NCBI GenBank assembly: GCA_017555105.1
Contig: JAFZHB010000008.1
Span: 38,415-102,414 of the forward strand
DNA length: 64,000 nt
Direction of reading: 5' to 3'
DNA from: Alistipes sp.
Lineage (GTDB): Bacteria; Bacteroidota; Bacteroidia; Bacteroidales; Rikenellaceae
Part shown: positions 40,627 through 47,766 of the stretch, one piece after another
Position numbering within the stretch: position 1 is the stretch's first letter
Layout of the letters: every line of letters begins with the position of its first letter
Position numbers and translations under genes: made by a program
Notes under the pieces: generated by a model
The model's database searches: none
What the model was told of the DNA's origin: nothing
The model's input: only the letters and a program-made list of their open reading frames with translations

Positions 40627-42480
40627 ATGGCACGAGAACTCAAAATTAGAGATCTTACGCTGCGCGACGGCCAGCAGTCGTCGTTCGCAACCCGTATGAA
40701 CCAGGAGCAGATCAACCGCTGTCTGCCCTACTACAAGGAGGCTAATTTCTACGCAATGGAGGTTTGGGGCGGCGCCGTACCCGACTCTGTGATGCGCTAC
40801 CTAAATGAGAACCCCTGGACGCGTCTTGAGACGATCCACCAGGCTGTAGGCAATGTATCGAAGCTCACCGCCCTCTCGCGCGGTCGCAACCTCTTCGGCT
40901 ACTCGCCCTACACGGACGAGATCATCGACGGCTTCTGCCGCAACTCGATCGAGAGCGGCTTGGGCATTATGCGTATCTTCGATGCGTTGAACGATGTCAA
41001 CAATGTCAAGTCGACGATCAAGTATGTGAAGCAGTATGGCGGTATCGCCGACTGCGCAGTCTGCTACACGGTCGATCCGAAGTACCCCGAGCCCACCTTC
41101 TTCCAGAAGCTGCTCGGCAAGAAGAAGCCGCAGCCGGTCTTCACCGATGCTTACTTCCTGGACAAGGCCAAGCAGATGGCTGCGCTGGGTGCTGACATGA
41201 TCACGATCAAGGACATGTCGGGTCTGATTCCGCCGCGCCGCGTGGCTACGCTGGTGAAGTTGCTGAAGCAGAACATCTCGATCCCCGTTGATTTCCACAC
41301 CCACTGTACGCCCGGTTACGGTCTGGCGTCGGTATTGGCAGCCATCGTTGCCGGTGTCGATGTGGTAGATACGAACTGCTGGTACTTCGCCGAGGGTACG
41401 GGTGCTCCCGCCATCGAGTTTATCCATGTCATCTGCCAGAAACTCGGTATCTCGACGGGTGTAAACATGGAGGCAGTGGCCAAGATCAACGCCGAGCTGC
41501 GCACGATCCGCAAGGAGCTCAACCAGTCGGTATTTGGCGCCGATAAGCCCGAGCCGACCTATTTCAACCCCGTGACGGATACGCTTCCGGCCGAGATCGA
41601 TGCCCTCTTTGACGCTGCCATCAAGGCCGCACAGGAGGACGATGAGCAGGGCTGCATCGACGCCTGCCGCAAGATTGAGGCTCACTACGGCTTCCCCGCA
41701 CCGAACGAGCTCGTACAGAAGGCCGAGATTCCCGGTGGCATGTACTCGAACATGGTCGCCCAGCTCAAGCAGCTCAAGGCCGAGGAGATTCTGCCGCGTG
41801 CTATGGAGTTGATTCCTTCGGTACGCCTCTCGGCAGGTCTGCCGCCGCTTGTTACCCCCACTTCACAGATCGTCGGTGCACAAGCCGTGAACTGCGCCAT
41901 GGATGAGAAGGCCGGTCGCCCGATGTACACGAACAAGAGTTCACAGTTTGTCGGCCTGGTGAAGGGTGAGTATGGCAAGACCCCTGTAGAGATCGATCCC
42001 GAGTTCCGCTTCAAGATCTGCGGTGTACGCGAGGAGACCCCCTACGACACCTCGAAATATCAGATGCAGCCCAACCCTGAGCTTCCCGAGGCCGGTGGCG
42101 TGAAGTTGGCCGAGAATGAGAAGGAGGTACTCCTGCTCGAGCTCTTCCCGCTGGTTGCCAAGGGCTACCTGACGGGCGTCAAGACGAAGGCTTACCAGGC
42201 CAAGGTCGCTGCCGAGGCTCCGAAGGAGGCACCGAAGGAGGAGGCCAAGCCGAAGGCGGTCATCACGGGCAACACGGTCAACGCCCCGCTGCCGGGTCGC
42301 GTAGTCGAGGTGCTTGTGAAGGTGGGCGACGAGATCAAGGTTGGTCAGGATGTCGTGATCCTCGAGGCGATGAAGATGGAGAACTCCATCTCGTCGGACT
42401 ACAAGGGCAAGGTGAAGCAAGTGCTCGTGGCAACCGGCGATTCGGTGCAGACGAACGACGCGCTGATCGAGATCGAATAA
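40627..42480 (+). CDS. oadA: Oxaloacetate decarboxylase alpha subunit / pyruvate carboxylase subunit B-like biotin protein
   Basis: This protein of about 617 residues has an N-terminal HMGL-like carboxyltransferase domain (IRDLTLRDGQQSSFATRM; metal ligands in DFHTHCTPGYG). The conserved carboxylase domain follows (about residues 300-450), then an Ala/Lys/Glu-rich linker and a C-terminal biotinyl domain with EAMKMENS, whose Lys carries biotin. It interconverts oxaloacetate and pyruvate plus CO2. In Na+-pumping decarboxylases it pairs with OadB and OadG, which are not adjacent here. A start 14 codons upstream is possible. The gene precedes mscL by 36 bases. Confidence 0.92.
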   Translation: MARELKIRDLTLRDGQQSSFATRMNQEQINRCLPYYKEANFYAMEVWGGAVPDSVMRYLNENPWTRLETIHQAVGNVSKLTALSRGRNLFGYSPYTDEIIDGFCRNSIESGLGIMRIFDALNDVNNVKSTIKYVKQYGGIADCAVCYTVDPKYPEPTFFQKLLGKKKPQPVFTDAYFLDKAKQMAALGADMITIKDMSGLIPPRRVATLVKLLKQNISIPVDFHTHCTPGYGLASVLAAIVAGVDVVDTNCWYFAEGTGAPAIEFIHVICQKLGISTGVNMEAVAKINAELRTIRKELNQSVFGADKPEPTYFNPVTDTLPAEIDALFDAAIKAAQEDDEQGCIDACRKIEAHYGFPAPNELVQKAEIPGGMYSNMVAQLKQLKAEEILPRAMELIPSVRLSAGLPPLVTPTSQIVGAQAVNCAMDEKAGRPMYTNKSSQFVGLVKGEYGKTPVEIDPEFRFKICGVREETPYDTSKYQMQPNPELPEAGGVKLAENEKEVLLLELFPLVAKGYLTGVKTKAYQAKVAAEAPKEAPKEEAKPKAVITGNTVNAPLPGRVVEVLVKVGDEIKVGQDVVILEAMKMENSISSDYKGKVKQVLVATGDSVQTNDALIEIE

Positions 42481-42516
42481 CCAATAAGGAACTACTAACT
42501 TTAAATAATCTGTAAG

Positions 42517-42954
42517 ATGGCTTTCCTGAAAGAATTTAAGGAGTTTGCCTTGAAAGGCAATGTAATGGACATGGCTGTCGGTGTGATCATCGGTGGCGCG
42601 TTCGGTAAGATCGTATCGTCGCTCGTGAACGATATCCTGATGCCGCCGCTCGGCGTACTGTTGGGCAAGACCGACTTTACGAACCTGGCCGTGGTCATCA
42701 AGAAGGGCGTGGAGGCTACGGAGACCACCCCCGCCATTGCCGAGGTGACCTGGAAATATGGTGCTTTCATCCAGCAGTGCGTGGACTTCACGATTCTGGC
42801 CTTCTGCGTATTCTTGATGGTGAAGGTGATGAACCGCCTGCTCAAGAAGAAGGAGGAGGCTCCCGCTCCGGCACCCGCTCCCGAGCCGCCGAAGCCGACG
42901 CTCGACCAGGAGTTGCTGGCTGAGATCCGCGACCTGCTGAAGGAGAAGAAATAG
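42517..42954 (+). CDS. mscL: Large-conductance mechanosensitive channel MscL
   Basis: This 145-residue inner-membrane protein opens under membrane tension to release solutes during hypo-osmotic shock. The first transmembrane helix shows [20 protein letters not shown] and the loop [18 protein letters not shown], both MscL hallmarks. The periplasmic loop, the second helix ([16 protein letters not shown]) and the C-terminal helical bundle after a Pro/Ala-rich linker follow. The length is usual. It is downstream of oadA, probably on the same transcript, and ends at a strong terminator. Confidence 0.96.
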   Translation: MAFLKEFKEFALKGNVMDMAVGVIIGGAFGKIVSSLVNDILMPPLGVLLGKTDFTNLAVVIKKGVEATETTPAIAEVTWKYGAFIQQCVDFTILAFCVFLMVKVMNRLLKKKEEAPAPAPAPEPPKPTLDQELLAEIRDLLKEKK

Positions 42955-42971
42955 TCTTCAACAGCCACACC

Positions 42972-43008
42972 AAGCCCGATTAACCCTCAGGTTAGTCGGG
43001 CTTTTTTT
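42972..43008 (+). terminator. Terminator after mscL, overlapping the 3' end of the channel gene
   Basis: An imperfect stem (AGCCCGAtTAACC / GGTTAgTCGGGCT) with loop CTCA is followed by TTTTTTT. Its right arm and T-run encode the last residues (QKKPD) of the convergent channel gene. Confidence 0.9.
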
Positions 43009-43687
43009 GTGGTCTTCGATTCGGACGAGCCTGCTCGTAGCGCTGCATGACATAGGTCGTAAAGATTGGCAAAAATAGCATTCCGGCAAGCGGCAGGAGC
43101 ACCGAGAGGATCTTACCCACAACCGTCGTCGGGATGAGCGAAGCACCAGCCGTCGTCAGGTTCACCCCCGCCCACCAGAGGGCATCGCCAAAGCCGTGCA
43201 GGCCGCTGTTCGTGCCGACCTCGACCTCGTAGAAGATCAGCGCCGCCAAGTAGGTAAAGAGAACCATCCCGACCGAATAGGTAAAAAAGAGGCGATGGAT
43301 GCGGATCTCATCGATCCACTCCAGAAGAAAATACATCGCCATAACGGGCAGCGACAGGGGCATCAGGCTGACCACGACTGCCACCGAACGCGGCAGATCT
43401 ACCCCACTCCACATCACCAAGTTGAGCCACGGAATCGAGAAAAGGAGATAGAGGAGGTGGTGCCAAAAATAGCGATGGCGAGAGTCGGCGAGCAGCCAGC
43501 CGATCAGAAAATCGAGCAGAAAGAGGAGGCAGACATCGGCCTGTATGCGCAGGTAGAGCGTGGAGAGATGTGGCGTTCGCTCCCCGAGAATCTCCCACGA
43601 AAAGGCAACCAAAAGGAGTACTCCGGCCACTACCTTTATTAAATGCATCGTGCGCAAGATCCGATTTCGAAGCAATTCGCTGATCAC
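42992..43687 (-). CDS. Voltage-gated-like/two-pore-type ion channel with variant selectivity filter
   Basis: This 231-residue membrane protein has about six hydrophobic segments and a re-entrant pore loop before the last one. The filter region reads ALWWAGVNLTTAGASLIPTT, where a canonical K+ channel has T-V-G-Y-G-D. The pore helix and the following helix (GKILSVLLPLAGMLFLPIFTTYV) match the potassium-channel fold. Related Bacteroidales channels also depart from TVGYGD, so ion selectivity is open. It is convergent with mscL, sharing terminator sequence; function in potassium or cation flux is inferred. Confidence 0.8.
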   Translation of the reverse strand: MISELLRNRILRTMHLIKVVAGVLLLVAFSWEILGERTPHLSTLYLRIQADVCLLFLLDFLIGWLLADSRHRYFWHHLLYLLFSIPWLNLVMWSGVDLPRSVAVVVSLMPLSLPVMAMYFLLEWIDEIRIHRLFFTYSVGMVLFTYLAALIFYEVEVGTNSGLHGFGDALWWAGVNLTTAGASLIPTTVVGKILSVLLPLAGMLFLPIFTTYVMQRYEQARPNRRPQKKPD

Positions 43688-43777
43688 TGAAAAAAAGTTT
43701 TAATGCCCCTTTGGCTTTCAAAATCAGTGCCGTAGCAGATTTAGCCAAAATGTTTTTAATTTTTTTTCACAAAATCT

Positions 43778-43808
43778 TTTGTCGAATCGGTTTTTTGACT
43801 TATCTTTG
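43778..43808 (+). promoter_or_regulatory. Promoter for tRNA-Met
   Basis: TTTG (43778-43781), a 19-base spacer and TATCTTTG (43801-43808) fit the consensus exactly, about 18 bases before the tRNA. Confidence 0.75.
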
Positions 43809-43826
43809 CACTCGCTTTTAAGGCAT

Positions 43827-43900
43827 GGCGAGATAGCTCAGCTGGTTAGAGCGTCGGATTCATAATCCGAAGGTCGAGAGTTCAAGTCTCTCTCTCGCTA
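43827..43900 (+). tRNA. tRNA-Met (anticodon CAT)
   Basis: The 74-base cloverleaf reads: acceptor GGCGAGA/TCTCGCT (first pair G-U), D stem GCTC/GAGC with loop AGCTGGTTA, anticodon stem TCGGA/TCCGA with loop TTCATAA, variable AGGTC, T stem GAGAG/CTCTC with loop TTCAAGT, discriminator A. The anticodon stem lacks the GGG/CCC pairs of initiator tRNA, so it is elongator Met, or less likely the Ile tRNA that carries lysidine at the CAT anticodon. Confidence 0.93.
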
Positions 43901-43905
43901 CTAAG

Positions 43906-43930
43906 AGGTCGCAGAAATGCGACCTTTTTT
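43906..43930 (+). terminator. Terminator after tRNA-Met
   Basis: The stem AGGTCGCA / TGCGACCT with a GAAA loop is followed by TTTTTT. The TGCGACCTTTTTG arm recurs at 43935-43947. Confidence 0.88.
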
Positions 43931-43978
43931 GTTAATGCGACCTTTTTGTTACACATCCACCGCTAACCGAAAGCCCCT

Positions 43979-44806
43979 ATGGACTACATCGAACTCAACA
44001 TCCCGATCAGCTCTGCCGAGCAGGGCGAGATCCTGACCGCCTACCTGGCCGACTACCCTTTCGAAAGCTTCACGCAGGAGAAAACGCTGCTGAAAGCCTA
44101 CATTCCGCAGGAGTCGCTGGCCGACTGCAAGGAGGAGATCGACACGCTGCTTGCCGACGAAGGCATCCAGGGCGTGCGCTATGTATCGATCGAGACGCAG
44201 AATTGGAACGCTCTGTGGGAGAGCAACTTCTCGCCCGTAGATGTCGATGGTCGCATCTACATCCGCGCCCCATTCCATGCACCAGCCACAAACGATGCCA
44301 TGGAGGTAGTCATCATGCCTAAAATGTCCTTCGGCACGGGGCACCACGCCACCACTCACCTCATGTCTTCCGCTGTAGCTGACCTCAATCTCAAGGGGTT
44401 GCAGGGCCTCGATATGGGTAGCGGAACGGGCGTCTTGGCCATCATCGCAGCCATGCGCGGTGCAGCACACATCGACGCCGTGGATATCGACGCCTGGGCC
44501 GATGAGAATTGCCGCGAGAACATCGCCACGAACGGCGTAGCGGAGCAGATCACCCCCATTTTGGGCGACGCCTCGGCGATCGAGGGCAAGCAGTACGACT
44601 TCATCTTGGCCAACATCAATCGCAACATCCTCTTGGCCGATATGCCGCGCTATGTAGCCACCCTGAAGGAGGGCGGCGTGCTGCTCATGAGCGGCATTCT
44701 CGAGTGCGACATCGACTCGATCCGCAACCGTGCCGAGGAGCTCGGGCTGCGCTACATTGAGCATCGCCTGCGCGACGGCTGGGCAGTGGTGCGTGTCGAG
44801 CGCTAA
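43979..44806 (+). CDS. prmA: Ribosomal protein L11 methyltransferase
   Basis: This 275-residue protein has an N-terminal L11-binding domain (about residues 1-90) and a C-terminal SAM-binding Rossmann domain. The PrmA motifs are visible: NWNALWESNFSPVDVDGRIYI, PKMSFGTGHHATTHLM, LDMGSGTGVLAIIAAMRGA for SAM, and DFILANINRNILLADMP at the catalytic site. It trimethylates amino groups of L11. No promoter with the consensus is clear; it follows the tRNA terminator by about 50 bases. Confidence 0.95.
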   Translation: MDYIELNIPISSAEQGEILTAYLADYPFESFTQEKTLLKAYIPQESLADCKEEIDTLLADEGIQGVRYVSIETQNWNALWESNFSPVDVDGRIYIRAPFHAPATNDAMEVVIMPKMSFGTGHHATTHLMSSAVADLNLKGLQGLDMGSGTGVLAIIAAMRGAAHIDAVDIDAWADENCRENIATNGVAEQITPILGDASAIEGKQYDFILANINRNILLADMPRYVATLKEGGVLLMSGILECDIDSIRNRAEELGLRYIEHRLRDGWAVVRVER

Positions 44807-44832
44807 CAGATTCTATTACATATACTACAAGG

Positions 44833-44864
44833 AACGGCAGTTGTTAATAAACTGCCGTTTTTTA
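44833..44864 (+). terminator. Terminator after prmA
   Basis: A 10-base stem (AACGGCAGTT / AACTGCCGTT) with an A/T-rich loop is followed by TTTTT. Confidence 0.9.
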
Positions 44865-44923
44865 TTGATATTTTGTTAATAATAATAGGTCTTCCACCCC
44901 TTGCTAATCTCAAAACAGATTAC

Positions 44924-44931
44924 TACCTTTG
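44924..44931 (+). promoter_or_regulatory. Promoter -7 element (TACCTTTG) for the receptor/OB-fold lipoprotein operon
   Basis: Exact TAnnTTTG; TTGC lies 19 bases upstream. The leader to the receptor start is about 110 bases. Confidence 0.6.
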
Positions 44932-45048
44932 TATTGATTTTAGGCTCATTGTGCCCAAATGGAGGAGTGAACATTGTTTAATCCTTGATAATCAAAACAA
45001 AACACAACATACAAACATTTTCTTATTATTCACTTTAAACAAACATTT

Positions 45049-47751
45049 ATGAAGAAATTTTTCCTTCTGATGGTTGGTCTCGTGTTCGGTTTTACGGCCG
45101 TAGCACAGACGGTCGTCACGGGTAAGGTCGTAGATGAGTTGGGCCAACCGCTGATTGGCGCAAGCGTCTTGATCCCGGGGACGACGCAAGGTACCAGCAC
45201 GGATGTAGACGGTTCGTTTACGATCCGCGTTGGGAAAGACGCCAGCGAGGTGTTGTTTGCGTTCTTGAACTACAAGGACCAGACCCTCAAGGTAAACAAC
45301 AACGCAACGAAGCAGGATCTGGGCGTCGTGAAGATGGAGCCCGATGCAATTTCGATGCAGGATGTTGTCATCACGCAGTCGATCGCTGTACAGCGCAAGA
45401 CGCCGGTGGCCGTTTCGACCGTGTCGGCCGAGGAGATCGAGTACAAGATCGGTGGACAGGAGTTCCCCGAGGTCTTGAAGTCGACGCCGGGTGTTTACGC
45501 CACGAAAGATGGTGGTGGTTATGGCGACTCGAAGATCAACATGCGCGGCTTTAAGTCGGCGAATGTGGCTGTGATGATCAACGGTGTTCCCGTGAACGAC
45601 ATGGAGTGGGGCGGCGTGTACTGGTCGAACTGGGCCGGTCTGTCGGATGTAACCCGCTCGATGCAGACGCAGCGCGGTATGGGTGCTTCGAAGATCTCGT
45701 CGCCTTCGGTCGGTGGTACGATCAACATCGTCACGAACTCGATCGACGCCAAGAAGGGTGGCTCGTTCACCTATGGCGTAGGTAACGACGGTCTGCAGAA
45801 CATGTCGGTGAGCCTCTCGACGGGTCTGAACGAGAAGGGCTGGGCAATGAGCCTCTTGTTCGGTAAGCGTTGGGGCGACGGTTACATTCAGGGCACCGGT
45901 TTCGAGGGTTACAACTGGTTTGTAAACATCTCGAAGCGTATCAACGATCGCCACCAGCTCTCGCTGACGGCCTTCGGTGCTCCCCAGAAGCACAACCAGC
46001 GCAAGCCGCTCTATGCCGGTTTGACGGTTGAGGGCTGGGACAAGTGGGGTACGATGTACATGGGCGAGAAGGACAAGTATCGCTACAACCCCATCTACGG
46101 TTTCGACAACAACGGTAAGGAGCGCACCTCGATGGAGAACGGCTACCACAAGCCGCAGATCTCGTTGAACCACCAGTGGCAGATCGACTACAAGTCGTCG
46201 CTCTCGACGGCTGCCTATGTTTCGATTGGTCGCGGTTACGGTTTCTCGGGTCAGGGTCGCACCTCGAGCTACCGCTCGATGTGGAACGGTTCGTCGAACG
46301 GCGTGCTGCTCGACACCTTCCGCAAGGCTGACGGTACCTTCGACTACGGTGCTATTCAGGATATGAACGCCGCTTCGACCGATGGTTCGAACATGATCAT
46401 GTCGAAGAGCAACAACAACCACATGTGGTACGGCTTGCTCTCGACCTACACGAACCAGATTGCTCCGAGCCTCGAGCTCTCGGCCGGTGTCGATGTACGC
46501 TACTACATCGGTCAGCACGACAACGAGATCATCGATCTCTATGGCGGTAAGTACTTCATCGACGATACCGACCGTAAGAATGTGAAGGCTGAGAACAACG
46601 CTGCTGCTGCCGATCCGAACTGGAAGTACACGAAGCTCGGCGTAGGTGACAAGGTATACCGCGACTACGACGGCCATGTGATGCAGGAGGGTGTGTTCGC
46701 TCAGCTCGAGTGGACGAAGGAGAAACTCAACGCCTTTGTTTCGGGTTCGGTATCGAACACGATGTACTGGCGCGTTGACCGCTTCTACTACGACGCTGCA
46801 CACCAGCAGTCGGACAAGATCGATTTCTGGGGCTACACGGCTAAGGGTGGTGTAAACTGGAACTTCACGCCCAAGTCGAATGTATTCCTCAATGCAGGTT
46901 ACATCTCGCGTGCTCCCTTCTTCTCGGGTGGTGCATTCTTGCAGTCGACGACGAGCCACCTCACGAACCCCGACGCGGTAAACGAGAAGGTTCTCTCGGT
47001 TGAGGGTGGTTACGGTCTCCGCACGGAGAAGTTCACGATGAACCTGAATGCTTACTACACGCTCTGGCTCGACAAGTCGGATGTTCGTTCGAAGCTGATG
47101 TCGAATGGTGACTACGCTCGCGTGAACATGACGGGTGTAGACGCTCGCCACATGGGTCTCGAGCTCGACTTCCGCTACAAGCCCGCCAAGTGGATCAATG
47201 TAACGGGTATGGCTTCGTTGGGTGACTGGATCTGGACGAGCAACTCGCGCGGTTACATCTACGACTCGCAGGGTCAGCCGATGACCACGAAGCTCGACGG
47301 TTCGGTTGCTTCGGGCATCATGGCCGAGGACCACGCTTGGATCGACCTGAACCAGAAGGACATTCATGTTGGTGGTTCGGCACAGATCACCGGTGCGCTG
47401 GGTGTTGATGTATTCCCGATGAAGGGTCTGCGTCTGAGCGCTGACTGGAATGTCTACGCCAACAACTACGCCGACTTCTACCTCGGTACGAACCTGACGC
47501 CCAACACGGATGTCAATGTAAACGACCCGTGGCGTATTCCGTGGGGGCATCAGCTCGACCTCTCGGCAAGCTACAACTTCAAGATCGGCGGTCTGAACGC
47601 AACGCTGTATGGCAATGTAAACAATGTGTATGACTACAACTACATCATGGATGCTCAGTGCGCATACGACGCCAAGACCTGGCGCGAGGCTTACGCTGTG
47701 ATGTACTCGTTCGGTCGCACCTACACGCTGAAATTAAAAATCCGTTTCTAA
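45049..47751 (+). CDS. TonB-dependent outer-membrane receptor
   Basis: This 900-residue protein has a signal peptide (MKKFFLLMVGLVFGFTAVA), then a carboxypeptidase-regulatory-like domain (about residues 21-105, GKVVDELGQPLIGASVLIPG). A TonB plug follows (EVLKSTPGVYATKDGGGYG, NMRGFKSANVAVMINGVPVND). The beta-barrel has many aromatic strands and closes FGRTYTLKLKIRF. It takes up a ligand across the outer membrane with energy from TonB. It is paired, after 15 bases, with a large lipoprotein rather than a recognisable SusD, so it is not a standard Sus pair. The codon pattern is that of a highly expressed gene (few rare codons). The ligand is unknown. Confidence 0.93.
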   Translation: MKKFFLLMVGLVFGFTAVAQTVVTGKVVDELGQPLIGASVLIPGTTQGTSTDVDGSFTIRVGKDASEVLFAFLNYKDQTLKVNNNATKQDLGVVKMEPDAISMQDVVITQSIAVQRKTPVAVSTVSAEEIEYKIGGQEFPEVLKSTPGVYATKDGGGYGDSKINMRGFKSANVAVMINGVPVNDMEWGGVYWSNWAGLSDVTRSMQTQRGMGASKISSPSVGGTINIVTNSIDAKKGGSFTYGVGNDGLQNMSVSLSTGLNEKGWAMSLLFGKRWGDGYIQGTGFEGYNWFVNISKRINDRHQLSLTAFGAPQKHNQRKPLYAGLTVEGWDKWGTMYMGEKDKYRYNPIYGFDNNGKERTSMENGYHKPQISLNHQWQIDYKSSLSTAAYVSIGRGYGFSGQGRTSSYRSMWNGSSNGVLLDTFRKADGTFDYGAIQDMNAASTDGSNMIMSKSNNNHMWYGLLSTYTNQIAPSLELSAGVDVRYYIGQHDNEIIDLYGGKYFIDDTDRKNVKAENNAAAADPNWKYTKLGVGDKVYRDYDGHVMQEGVFAQLEWTKEKLNAFVSGSVSNTMYWRVDRFYYDAAHQQSDKIDFWGYTAKGGVNWNFTPKSNVFLNAGYISRAPFFSGGAFLQSTTSHLTNPDAVNEKVLSVEGGYGLRTEKFTMNLNAYYTLWLDKSDVRSKLMSNGDYARVNMTGVDARHMGLELDFRYKPAKWINVTGMASLGDWIWTSNSRGYIYDSQGQPMTTKLDGSVASGIMAEDHAWIDLNQKDIHVGGSAQITGALGVDVFPMKGLRLSADWNVYANNYADFYLGTNLTPNTDVNVNDPWRIPWGHQLDLSASYNFKIGGLNATLYGNVNNVYDYNYIMDAQCAYDAKTWREAYAVMYSFGRTYTLKLKIRF

Positions 47752-47766
47752 TCGCACGAAGAGAGT

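Noticed and set aside
43827-43900. tRNA with CAT anticodon read as initiator tRNA
   Set aside because: The anticodon stem lacks the three G-C pairs typical of initiator tRNA.
44992-47550. A very long open frame (852 codons) on the minus strand opposite the TonB receptor gene
   Set aside because: The plus-strand gene has clear signal peptide, plug and barrel features. The antisense frame is Arg/Val/Leu/His-rich with no domain, and arises because the sense codons rarely give stops in that frame.
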